The notes beneath the pieces were generated by a model. It did no database searches. It was not told where the DNA came from and saw nothing but the letters and a program-made list of their open reading frames with translations. 19,364 bases of DNA from CAYXGZ01 sp964464755 (lineage in GTDB: Bacteria > Planctomycetota > MHYJ01 > JACPRB01). The translations under genes were made by a program, and so were the position numbers. Shown here piece by piece: positions 1-5,897 of this stretch. The stretch's first letter is position 1, and each line of letters begins with the position of its first letter. Where the stretch lies: contig CAYXGZ010000062.1 in the NCBI GenBank assembly GCA_964464755.1, forward strand, positions 1 through 19,364. Direction: 5' to 3'.

Positions 1-221
1 GAGCGGGGCGCGACGTAGGCCTCCATGCCGAGGATCGGCTTGAGGCCGCGGGCGAGGGCGGCGGAGTAGAACTCGATCGCGCCGAAGAGGTTGCCGTGGT
101 CGGTGAGCGCGACGGCCTTCATGCCCTGGTCGTGGACCATGCGGACGAGCCCGTCGACGCGGCAGGCGCCGTCGAGCAGCGAGAAGTCGCTGTGCAGGTG
201 GAGGTGGACGAACTCGTTCAT
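1..221 (-). CDS. dnaE: DNA polymerase III alpha subunit, N-terminal part (cut by window edge)
   Basis: Catalytic subunit of the replicative polymerase; only the first 73 codons lie here, and the gene runs off the left edge. The translation opens MNEFVHLHLHSDFSLLDG, the classic start of the PHP domain of bacterial DnaE, with the metal-binding HxHxH run at residues 6-10. A second PHP motif, TDHGNLFGAIEFY, follows at about residues 40-52. The ATG at 221-219 is chosen because family members begin exactly there. No Shine-Dalgarno precedes it; a TAAACT hexamer ends 9 nt upstream, so the message may be nearly leaderless. It is divergent from the cyclodeaminase gene across 86 nt. The polymerase core and C-terminal domains are not visible. 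Identification is firm because this N-terminus is highly conserved. Confidence 0.93.
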   Translation of the reverse strand, partial: MNEFVHLHLHSDFSLLDGACRVDGLVRMVHDQGMKAVALTDHGNLFGAIEFYSAALARGLKPILGMEAYVAPR

Positions 222-230
222 CGCGCGACC

Positions 231-259
231 AGTTTATCCGGCCCCCCGAGGAGTCGTAC
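231..259 (-). promoter_or_regulatory. Probable dnaE promoter, -10 adjacent to the start codon
   Basis: On the minus strand TAAACT (236-231) matches TATAAT at 4 of 6 positions and ends 9 nt before the dnaE ATG. The -35 around 260-254 is weak. No Shine-Dalgarno is present, so transcription would start at or within a few bases of the ATG. Confidence 0.4.
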
Positions 260-270
260 AGCGATCGGGA

Positions 271-299
271 TTGTCGCGGGGGGCGGGCCGGAATATAGT
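271..299 (+). promoter_or_regulatory. Sigma-70-type promoter of the cyclodeaminase unit, leaderless layout
   Basis: TTGTCG (271-276), a 17-nt spacer, then TATAGT (294-299; 5 of 6 match to TATAAT). Only 8 nt separate the -10 from the ATG at 308, so the predicted transcription start falls on or next to the start codon. The intervening bases GGGCCCCC contain no ribosome binding site. Confidence 0.6.
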
Positions 300-307
300 G
301 GGCCCCC

Positions 308-916
308 ATGCTCAGCACCCAGACCCTCGGGCAGTTCTCCGACGCCGTCGCCGCGAAAATCCCGGCGCCGGGTGGAGGGAGCGTCTCCGCGTACGCGTCC
401 ACGTTGGGGGCGGCGCTCGGGCTCATGGCGGCCCGGTACACGGAGTCCCCGGAGGCCGCCGCGGCCGCGGCCGCGCTGGACAAGCTGCGCGGGGAGCTGC
501 TGTCCTACGTCGACCGGGACTCGGAGGCGTACGGGAAGGTGTCGGCGGCGTTCACGCTGCCGAAGAAGACGGACGAGGAGAAGGCGGCCCGGAAGTCGGC
601 CGTCCAGGCGGCGCTGCACGGGGCGGGGCTCGTCCCGCTCGAGGCGATGCGGCTCGCCGTGGCGGCGCTGCGGGAGCTGGACCGCTACGCGTCGGGCTGC
701 AACAAGAACCTGGTGTCGGACCTGTCGGGCGGGGCGCTGCTCCTGGCGGCGGGCCTGGAGGGCTGCTCGCACAACGTCGAGGTGAACGCCGCGTCGATCG
801 TCGACGCCGCGAAATCGGGGGGGCTGAGGAAGGAATGCGCCACGCTGCTCGCCGAGGGGAAGGGACTCGCGGCCTCCGTCCAGGCGAAGGCGGCCCGCGT
901 CCTGCATCCCGCGTGA
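308..916 (+). CDS. Cyclodeaminase/cyclohydrolase family protein (FTCD_C fold)
   Basis: A 202-residue all-alpha protein of the formiminotransferase-cyclodeaminase C-terminal family. Relatives catalyse formimino-THF cyclodeaminase or methenyl-THF cyclohydrolase (FchA-like) steps of one-carbon folate metabolism in the cytoplasm. The opening TLGQFSDAVAAKIPAPGGGS at residues 6-25 is the family's glycine-rich folate-site signature. A second conserved stretch, SGGALLLAAGLEGCSHNVEVN, lies near residues 140-160. The length fits a stand-alone domain; no formiminotransferase domain is attached. The ATG at 308 is supported by the -10 element 8 nt upstream and by the start of the conserved helix. Its stop overlaps the GTG of the next gene (GTGA, 913-916). 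Whether it acts as a deaminase or a cyclohydrolase cannot be decided here; no histidine-degradation gene or other folate gene is nearby. Confidence 0.85.
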   Translation: MLSTQTLGQFSDAVAAKIPAPGGGSVSAYASTLGAALGLMAARYTESPEAAAAAAALDKLRGELLSYVDRDSEAYGKVSAAFTLPKKTDEEKAARKSAVQAALHGAGLVPLEAMRLAVAALRELDRYASGCNKNLVSDLSGGALLLAAGLEGCSHNVEVNAASIVDAAKSGGLRKECATLLAEGKGLAASVQAKAARVLHPA

Positions 917-1992
917 CCGGCCGCGCCTGGCTGGCCGTGCCGCTCCTGCTCGCCGCCTGCGCGGCGCCGGGCGGGCCGGCCCCGTCCGACGACGGCCGGA
1001 TGGTCACGCCCGCGTCCTTCAAGCCGCTCACGGACACCTACCGCGAGTACGTCGCCTGCCTCGTGCGCCTGAAGGCGCCGCTGCCCGAGGACCGGCGCGA
1101 CGCGCTCAACCGCCTCGAGGCGATCAACTACTCCTTCTTCGAGGACGACCGCGCCCTGATCGCCAAGGCGCGCGGGGGCGACGAGCCCGCGCGGGTCGAG
1201 CTCGTCCGGCGGGGCGAGACGCTCGACGCGCTCTTCGTGTTCTGGGGCAAGGTCAACCTGAAGACCTGGAACGAGGCGCGGGTCCGCATCTGCGCCCTCG
1301 GCGAGGACGCGAGGATCCTCCTCGTGACGACGCTGCTGCGGATGCTCATCAACGGGCAGTTCCGCGAGGACTGGATGGCGATCCGCTACCAGCTCGTGAA
1401 GGTCGGCGACGACGCCTTCGCGACGGCGCTGGAGCTGCTGCGGCGGAAGGCCGCCGACACGCCCGACACTCCGATCTTCAAGCAGGACGACCTGGTCCAG
1501 CTGCTCATCCTCGTCCTCGAGTTCAAGGAGAAGGGGCGCGACCCCTTCCTCGAGATGGCGGGCCACCCGAAGTACAACGTGCGCAAGTCCGTGGTCCGCG
1601 CGGTGGGGGAGGCGCAGGCCTCGGAGTACGTCGACGTGGCCGTGCGGCTCCTGGCGGCGGACGCGAACTGGGAGGTCCGCGCGGCGGCGGCCCAGGCGCT
1701 GGGCCACCTGAGGACGGCGCGCGCGGCGGCCGGGAAGGCCCTGCTCGACCGGCTGTCCGTCGAGCGCGACCCGCTGGTCCGCGGCTACATCGTCACCGGC
1801 CTCGGCGACCTCGGCGTGGACGACGCGGTGCCCGTGCTGATCAGCGTGCTCGACGTCCCGGACGTCGAGCTCCAGGACAAGGCCGTCCTGGCGCACGTGG
1901 AGATCACGGGCGTGCGGCTCGGGAACGCCGGGTCCTGGAGGGCCTGGTTCGCCAAGGACTACCCCGCGTGGAGGCGGAAGCGCCGCCCTTGA
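913..1992 (+). CDS. HEAT-repeat lipoprotein of unknown function
   Basis: A 359-residue protein starting at GTG 913, inside a GTGA overlap with the upstream stop. The N-terminus has a short hydrophobic run ending in the lipobox LAAC, with Cys16 as the probable lipidation site, so it should be an envelope lipoprotein. An alpha-helical middle part of unknown type follows. From about residue 200 to 330 there are HEAT/PBS-like repeats, visible as recurring patterns such as NVRKSVVRAVGE, WEVRAAAAQALGHL and PLVRGYIVTGLGDLG. Such repeats usually form a protein-binding scaffold. The C-terminus is basic (WRRKRRP). A longer upstream open frame exists in this phase, but it overlaps the cyclodeaminase gene in a low-complexity reading and is spurious. 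Function is not known; the genes on either side (folate-type enzyme, NAD(P)H-hydrate epimerase) do not explain it. Confidence 0.75.
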   Translation: MTGRAWLAVPLLLAACAAPGGPAPSDDGRMVTPASFKPLTDTYREYVACLVRLKAPLPEDRRDALNRLEAINYSFFEDDRALIAKARGGDEPARVELVRRGETLDALFVFWGKVNLKTWNEARVRICALGEDARILLVTTLLRMLINGQFREDWMAIRYQLVKVGDDAFATALELLRRKAADTPDTPIFKQDDLVQLLILVLEFKEKGRDPFLEMAGHPKYNVRKSVVRAVGEAQASEYVDVAVRLLAADANWEVRAAAAQALGHLRTARAAAGKALLDRLSVERDPLVRGYIVTGLGDLGVDDAVPVLISVLDVPDVELQDKAVLAHVEITGVRLGNAGSWRAWFAKDYPAWRRKRRP

Positions 1993-2543
1993 GGCACGTC
2001 ACCCGCCTCGAGATCGCGGAGATCGACCGCCGCGCCGAGGAGGAGTACGGGGTGCCGCCCGGGGCCCTGATGGAGCGGGCGGGCGCCGCCGTGGCGGACG
2101 AGATCCGCCGTCGCTGGCCCGGCCGGCCCGTGCTCGTCCTGGCGGGCCCCGGCAGGAACGGCGGGGACGGGCGCGTCGTGGCGAGGCTCCTCGGCGGAAC
2201 CGTCGCCGGCCCCGCGGACCCCCTCCGGCCCGCCCCCCGCGCCGTCGTCGTCGACGCGCTCTTCGGCACGGGCCTCAACCGCGAGGTGACGGGGCCGGCC
2301 CGCGCGGCCATCGAGGCGGTCAACGCGCTGGACCGCGCCGAGCATCCCGTCGTGTCCGTCGACCTGCCCTCCGGCCTGGACGCCGACTCGGGCCGGCCGC
2401 TCGGGGTCGCCGTGCGGGCCGACCTGACCGTCACCATGGGCCTCCCGAAGACCGGCTTCCAGGCGCCCGGCGCCGCGGCCTTCCTCGGCGAGCTCGTCGT
2501 CGCCGACATCGGCCACCCGCGCCCGCTGCTCGACGGAAAATAA
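1968..2543 (+). CDS. nnrE: NAD(P)H-hydrate epimerase, stand-alone compact YjeF_N domain
   Basis: Interconverts the R and S epimers of NAD(P)HX, the hydrated damaged cofactor, so that a dehydratase can repair it; cytoplasmic. With the GTG at 1968 the protein has 191 residues. Visible motifs are GRNGGDG (62-68, nucleotide loop; usual form GNNGGDG), VDALFGTGL (95-103) with Asp97 as the probable catalytic acid, and VDLPSGLDADSG (131-142). The GTG at 1968 has AAGGA 9 nt upstream; a TTG at 1989 that overlaps the previous stop is an alternative. It overlaps the HEAT-repeat gene by 25 nt with GTG 1968. The C-terminal ADP/ATP-dependent dehydratase domain found in fused YjeF proteins is absent. The segment between the glycine loop and VDALFGTGL is clearly shorter than usual. 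The family call is firm; activity is inferred. Confidence 0.88.
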   Translation: MEAEAPPLRHVTRLEIAEIDRRAEEEYGVPPGALMERAGAAVADEIRRRWPGRPVLVLAGPGRNGGDGRVVARLLGGTVAGPADPLRPAPRAVVVDALFGTGLNREVTGPARAAIEAVNALDRAEHPVVSVDLPSGLDADSGRPLGVAVRADLTVTMGLPKTGFQAPGAAAFLGELVVADIGHPRPLLDGK

Positions 2544-2558
2544 TTTCCCGGGTTTTCG

Positions 2559-2587
2559 TTGACAAGAACCCCTCCGACCATTACAAA
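2559..2587 (+). promoter_or_regulatory. Strong sigma-70-type promoter
   Basis: TTGACA (2559-2564) is a perfect -35, followed by a 17-nt spacer and TACAAA (2582-2587; 4 of 6 match to TATAAT). The surroundings are AT-rich, which stands out in this GC-rich window. The predicted start near 2593-2596 is just upstream of the perfect inverted repeat at 2598-2625. Confidence 0.6.
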
Positions 2588-2597
2588 TTTACAAGTT

Positions 2598-2625
2598 CAC
2601 GAATTCACGGGGATGTGAATTCGTG
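2598..2625 (+). repeat. Perfect 11-bp inverted repeat (operator or 5' hairpin)
   Basis: CACGAATTCAC (2598-2608) and its exact reverse complement GTGAATTCGTG (2615-2625) flank the 6-nt loop GGGGAT. Each arm carries a GAATTC palindrome. It lies immediately downstream of the predicted transcription start of the promoter at 2559-2587. It could be a dimeric repressor operator or a transcript 5'-end hairpin; there is no T-tract, so it is not a normal terminator. Confidence 0.65.
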
Positions 2626-2651
2626 GGCCGCGGAGAGGGGGAGGATCGCCC

Positions 2652-2840
2652 GTGATCGTCAAGCGCAACCGGACGTCGCCCTACGGTTGGTTCCGGCTGC
2701 ACCCCGACGACGTGCGGGAGCATTTCGTCTTCCTCGTCCGCGCCGCGCGGTTCCTGGCCCGTGGAGAGGGGAACGCGTCCGCGGAGGCGGCCCGACGGGG
2801 CCGGCCGGGACGCGGGGGAGTCGGTTCGAGGAGACCTTAG
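2652..2840 (+). CDS. Candidate small protein, 62 codons, unknown
   Basis: I do not recognise this ORF. It starts at GTG 2652 with GGAGG (2640-2644) 7 nt upstream, one of the better Shine-Dalgarno sites in the window, and lies about 60 nt downstream of a strong promoter and a hairpin. The first 36 codons look natural for this genome: nearly all end in G or C, and the residues are mixed, including YGWFRLHPDDVREHFVFLV. After about residue 38 the composition turns into an Arg/Gly/Ala-rich tail with codons such as CGT, GGA, CGA and AGA that are rare in the neighbours. This may mean the real gene ended or was frameshifted there. It could be a short protein, a leader peptide or a gene remnant. A GC-rich stem begins at its stop codon. 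Confidence 0.35.
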   Translation: MIVKRNRTSPYGWFRLHPDDVREHFVFLVRAARFLARGEGNASAEAARRGRPGRGGVGSRRP

Positions 2841-2887
2841 CCGCCGGGGCACGGGCCGGCGGCGGACGAGGACCCCCGCCGCCGGCC
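2840..2887 (+). repeat. Two overlapping, mutually exclusive GC-rich stem-loops
   Basis: Stem A pairs 2840-2847 with 2856-2863 (8 bp, 8-nt loop). Stem B pairs 2854-2865 with 2876-2887 (12 bp, 10-nt loop). They share 2856-2863, so only one can form at a time. They follow the stop of the candidate 62-codon ORF and precede the winged-helix gene. No T-tract follows, so a simple intrinsic terminator is unlikely. Confidence 0.5.
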
Positions 2888-2983
2888 TCCCTACGCGCCG
2901 TCCGGTTCCGGTCCGCGGCCCGGCCCTGGAGAGAGGGGGGGAACTTCGGGAAAGGCCGCGGTCCGGAAGCCGGATCCTGCCGA

Positions 2984-2989
2984 TATAGC
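2984..2989 (+). promoter_or_regulatory. -10-like element next to the winged-helix start codon
   Basis: TATAGC (2984-2989) ends 6 nt before the ATG at 2996. No good -35 is visible at 16-18 nt. A GGAAC (2940-2944) followed after 15 nt by GGTC (2960-2963) resembles an ECF-type promoter and is an alternative. Confidence 0.4.
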
Positions 2990-2995
2990 TCGCAG

Positions 2996-3319
2996 ATGAT
3001 CGCCACCGAACAGGCCAAGAGCCACAGCCACGTGCTGAAGATCCTGGGCAACCCGCTCGCCTACCGGATCATCGCCGCGATCGGGCGCGGCCGCCGCCGC
3101 CCCATGGAGCTCTCCCGGGACCTCGACGCGTCGGCCTCCTCGATCGTCAACCAGCTCCGCGTCATGAAGCTCGCCGGCCTCGTCCGCTACCACTCGACCG
3201 GCGTCCGCCGCCAGGGCCGCAAGGTCGTCTACTGGCTCGCCGACCCCTCGCTGCTCGACGCCTGCCGCGCCCTCGAGGGCGTCACCGGCCGCCTCCGCCG
3301 CCTCGCCGGCCGCGCCTGA
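2996..3319 (+). CDS. ArsR-like winged-helix transcriptional regulator
   Basis: A 107-residue cytoplasmic DNA-binding protein. Residues 12-85 form a winged helix: HVLKILGNPLAYRIIAAIG resembles the first helices of ArsR/HTH_20 proteins. ELSRDLDASASSIVNQLRVM (38-57) is the helix-turn-helix with recognition helix, and GLVRYHSTGVRRQGRKVVYW (61-80) is the wing. A basic tail ends the protein. The ArsR-type metal cysteines are absent; the only cysteine is Cys90, so it is unlikely to be a classic metal sensor. The ATG at 2996 is chosen because it begins the conserved helix and has TATAGC 6 nt upstream. The longer upstream frame runs through low-complexity DNA. A possible target is the palindrome at 2598-2625, but no sequence evidence ties them together. 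Confidence 0.75.
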   Translation: MIATEQAKSHSHVLKILGNPLAYRIIAAIGRGRRRPMELSRDLDASASSIVNQLRVMKLAGLVRYHSTGVRRQGRKVVYWLADPSLLDACRALEGVTGRLRRLAGRA

Positions 3320-3331
3320 GCCCGACGATCC

Positions 3332-3361
3332 TTGCCCCCCGCGCCCGCTCCCGCCTAGACT
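3332..3361 (+). promoter_or_regulatory. Promoter of the glycosyltransferase/response-regulator unit
   Basis: TTGCCC (3332-3337), an 18-nt spacer, then TAGACT (3356-3361; 4 of 6). The -10 ends 6 nt before ATG 3368, with only CCCCCG between. This gives a leaderless layout without a Shine-Dalgarno. Confidence 0.45.
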
Positions 3362-3367
3362 CCCCCG

Positions 3368-4468
3368 ATGGCCCGACTCCTCGTCCTCTCCGCCGGCGCG
3401 GGCGCCGGCCACAACCGCGCCGCCGAGGCCGTCTCCGCCGCCGCCCGCGAGCTCGGCCACGAGTCCGAGTGGCTCGACGCGCTGAAGTACACCTCCCGCG
3501 TCTTCAACGCGCTCTACGCCGACAGCTACGTGTGGATGGTCAACCACTCGCCCGGCGTCTGGGGCTACTTCTACAAGCTCATGGGCAAGCCCCGCCGCAG
3601 CCCGCTCCTCGACCAGGCCGTCCGCGCCTACGACGCGAGCCACTACAAGTCCTTCGTCAAGGCTGTCACCGACTACCGCCCCGACGCGATCGTCGCGACC
3701 CACTTCCTCCCGCCCAACGTCGTCCGCGCCCACCTCGGAACCGGCGCCCCGCCCATCCACACCGTGATCACCGACTTCGACGTGCACGCCTTCTGGGTCC
3801 AGCCCGCCACCGACGGGTACTTCGTCGGCAACGACCAGGTCCGCTGGCTGCTCCGGGGGCACGGCTACCCCGAGGCTCGCATCCGCGTCACCGGCATCCC
3901 CGTGCACCCCGTCTTCGGCCGCTCCCGCGGCCGCGCCGTCGTCCGCCGCGAGCTCGGCCTCGACGCCCGCCGCCCCGTCGTCCTCTTCATGAGCGGCGGC
4001 TTCGGCATGGGCGACATGGAGTCGGCCGTCGAGCGCCTCCTCGCCCTCGGCGGGGACTTCCAGCTCCTCGTCGTCGCGGGGAAGAACGAGAAGCTGCGGG
4101 CGAGGCTCGCGAAGCGCGCGGGCCGGAAGGCGAGGGTCTTCGGCTTCGTCACCAACGTCCAGGACTACATGGAGGCCAGCGACGTCCTCATCACGAAGTC
4201 CGGCGGCCTCACGTCCTGCGAGGCCCTGGCCCGCGGCCTGCCCATGATCGTCTTCTCCCCGATCCCCGGGCAGGAGGAGCGCAACGCCGACTACCTCGTC
4301 GAGAACGGCGCCGCCGTGAAGGCACCCACCCTCGAGGTCCTCGATTACAAGGTCTCCGAACTGCTGGCGACCCCCGGCCGGCTTGATAAGATGAAGTCCG
4401 CGGCCGCCGCCCTGGCGCGACCCGGCGCCGCCTCCGACATCGTGCGCGCCGTCCTGGAGCGCCCGTGA
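3368..4468 (+). CDS. MGDG synthase/UgtP-type processive glycosyltransferase (GT28)
   Basis: A 366-residue membrane-associated glycosyltransferase. Relatives transfer galactose or glucose from a UDP-sugar to diacylglycerol to make membrane glycolipids. The N-terminal MGDG_synth domain shows SAGAGAGHNRAAEAV (8-22), the conserved G-x-GH loop, and VITDFDVHAFW (133-143). The C-terminal GT28 domain shows VTGIPVHPVF (174-183), MSGGFGMGD (208-216) and the nucleotide-sugar site LITKSGGLTSCEALARG (274-290), followed by PGQEERN (300-306). The length is typical and no transmembrane helix is apparent, consistent with a peripheral enzyme. The start fits the beta-strand MARLLVLSAG. It overlaps the following response regulator by 4 nt (GTGA), so the two are probably co-translated. 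Sugar donor and acceptor cannot be read from sequence. Confidence 0.85.
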   Translation: MARLLVLSAGAGAGHNRAAEAVSAAARELGHESEWLDALKYTSRVFNALYADSYVWMVNHSPGVWGYFYKLMGKPRRSPLLDQAVRAYDASHYKSFVKAVTDYRPDAIVATHFLPPNVVRAHLGTGAPPIHTVITDFDVHAFWVQPATDGYFVGNDQVRWLLRGHGYPEARIRVTGIPVHPVFGRSRGRAVVRRELGLDARRPVVLFMSGGFGMGDMESAVERLLALGGDFQLLVVAGKNEKLRARLAKRAGRKARVFGFVTNVQDYMEASDVLITKSGGLTSCEALARGLPMIVFSPIPGQEERNADYLVENGAAVKAPTLEVLDYKVSELLATPGRLDKMKSAAAALARPGAASDIVRAVLERP

Positions 4469-5820
4469 AGGTCCTGCTGGCCGACGACGAGAAGACGATC
4501 GCCGTGACCCTCGGCGACGCCCTCCGGGCCGCCGGCCACGCCGTCACCGTCGTCACCGACGGGGAGGCCGCCCTCCGCGAGGCCCGCGCGACCGCCTTCG
4601 ACTGCGTCCTCACCGACCTCCGCATGCCCAAGGTCGACGGGCTCGCCCTCATGAAGGCCGTCCACGAGCTGCACCCCGGCACCGCCGTCATCCTCATCAC
4701 CGCGTTCGGCAGCGGCGAGATCGGCTTCCAGGCCGCCAAGGACGGCGCGTTCGACTTCATCCAGAAGCCGTTCTACAACGAGGACGTCGTCGTCCGCCTC
4801 GACCGCCTCGACAAGTTCCTCCGGCTCCAGGCCGAGAACCGCCGGCTCCGCGAGGAACTCGCCACGGGCTCCCGCTTCGGCCCGCTCGTCGGCCGCAGCC
4901 CCGCCATGCTGGCCCTCTTCGACCAGATCCAGTCCGTCGCCAAGGCGGACTGCACCGTGCTCGTCGAGGGCGAGAGCGGCACCGGCAAGGAGCTCGTCGC
5001 CCAGCAGATCCACCACCGCAGCCTCCGCGCCCGCGGGCCCTTCGAGGTCGTCTCCAGCGGCCTCTACGAGGGCCTCATCGAGGACGACCTCTTCGGCCAC
5101 GTGAAGGGCGCCTTCACGGACGCCCGCAGCGACCGCGCGGGGCGCTTCGAGCGCGCGAACCAGGGCACGATCTTCATCGACGACGTCGACGACATGCCCC
5201 CGCAGACCCAGGTGAAGCTGCTCCGCGTCCTCCAGGAGCGCCTCGTCGAGCGCATCGGCGACTCGAAGCCCATCGCCGTGGACGTGCGCGTGCTGTCGGC
5301 GACGAAGGTCTCGCCCTACGACCTCGTGAAGAAGAAGAAGTTCCGGGAGGACCTCTTCTACCGGCTGAACGTCGCGACGCTGCGGATCCCGCCGCTGCGC
5401 GAGCGGGCCGAGGACGTGCCGGTGCTCTGCGAGGCCTTCATCGACCGCTACGGCCAGGGCCGCCCCTACGAGATCCGCCCCGAGGTCCTCGACGCGATGA
5501 AGGCGTACTCCTGGCCGGGGAACGTCCGCGAGCTGGAGCACGCCGTCGAGCGCGCGATCGCGTTCGCGGGCGAGGATCCCGTGCTGAAGCGCGAGCACCT
5601 GCTCAAGCCCCTGGCCGCGCCGGGGGAGGAGAAGGCGGCGGAAGGCGCGCTGCCGGCGCTGCGCTCGGTCGTCGAGCTGGCCGAGGCGGCCCACATCCGC
5701 AAGGTGCTGGCCTTCACGGGGAACCACAAGGGGGAGGCGGCCCGCGTCCTGGGCATCACCCGCAAGAACCTCTGGGAAAAGATGCGGCAGTACGGGATGG
5801 GGTCGGACCCCTCGGCCTGA
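4465..5820 (+). CDS. NtrC-family sigma-54 response regulator with variant GAFTGA and Walker B motifs
   Basis: A 451-residue protein with three domains. An N-terminal receiver (1-120) has acidic pocket Asp7/Asp8, phospho-acceptor Asp51 and Lys101. An AAA+ domain (about 138-375) carries Walker A GESGTGKE (169-176). A Fis-type helix-turn-helix lies near 405-445 (KGEAARVLGITRKNLWEKM). The family remodels the sigma-54 polymerase closed complex using ATP. Two motifs are altered: the sigma-54-contact loop reads GAFTDA (215-220) instead of GAFTGA, and Walker B reads IFIDDVDD (236-243), with Asp replacing the usual catalytic Glu at 240. The arginine-finger stretch FREDLFYRLNV (293-303) and sensor-2-region WPGNVREL (350-357) are intact. 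The GTG start at 4465 lies in a GTGA overlap with GGAG at 4456-4459. No histidine kinase is adjacent, so it is an orphan here. A sigma-54 promoter stands before dnaK at 18780. Confidence 0.9.
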   Translation: MKVLLADDEKTIAVTLGDALRAAGHAVTVVTDGEAALREARATAFDCVLTDLRMPKVDGLALMKAVHELHPGTAVILITAFGSGEIGFQAAKDGAFDFIQKPFYNEDVVVRLDRLDKFLRLQAENRRLREELATGSRFGPLVGRSPAMLALFDQIQSVAKADCTVLVEGESGTGKELVAQQIHHRSLRARGPFEVVSSGLYEGLIEDDLFGHVKGAFTDARSDRAGRFERANQGTIFIDDVDDMPPQTQVKLLRVLQERLVERIGDSKPIAVDVRVLSATKVSPYDLVKKKKFREDLFYRLNVATLRIPPLRERAEDVPVLCEAFIDRYGQGRPYEIRPEVLDAMKAYSWPGNVRELEHAVERAIAFAGEDPVLKREHLLKPLAAPGEEKAAEGALPALRSVVELAEAAHIRKVLAFTGNHKGEAARVLGITRKNLWEKMRQYGMGSDPSA

Positions 5821-5830
5821 GGCCGGGTCC
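5805..5830 (+). repeat. Bulged GC-rich hairpin across the response-regulator stop
   Basis: GGACCC (5805-5810) pairs with GGGTCC (5825-5830), and GGCC (5814-5817) pairs with GGCC (5821-5824) around a TGA loop, leaving a 3-nt bulge. The stop codon lies in the loop. The nearest T-run (5848-5852) is 17 nt away, so this is at best a weak terminator. Confidence 0.3.
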
Positions 5831-5864
5831 CCCGAAAAGTCGCAACCTTTTTGGCGCCCCGGAG

Positions 5865-5891
5865 TGTAATCTGGCAAGAGAGGTCCGGAGG
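5865..5891 (+). promoter_or_regulatory. -10 element and Shine-Dalgarno of the secreted-protein gene
   Basis: TGTAAT (5865-5870; 5 of 6) is the likely -10, with no clear -35. GGAGG (5887-5891) sits 6 nt before ATG 5898. Unlike most first genes here, this one has a leader of about 20 nt with a ribosome binding site. Confidence 0.4.
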
Positions 5892-5897
5892 AAACCC

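Noticed and set aside
91..912. An N-terminal extension of the HEAT-repeat lipoprotein back to position 91
   Set aside because: It runs antisense over dnaE and through the cyclodeaminase gene in a low-complexity phase. The lipoprotein signal sequence begins at GTG 913.
2598..2625. A transcription terminator for nnrE
   Set aside because: The stem is perfect but no T-run follows on the plus strand, and a strong promoter lies between it and nnrE, so an operator or 5' hairpin fits better.
2615..2995. An N-terminal extension of the winged-helix regulator
   Set aside because: The translation of this stretch is Arg/Gly/Pro-rich, overlaps the hairpins and the candidate small ORF, and the conserved domain begins right after ATG 2996.
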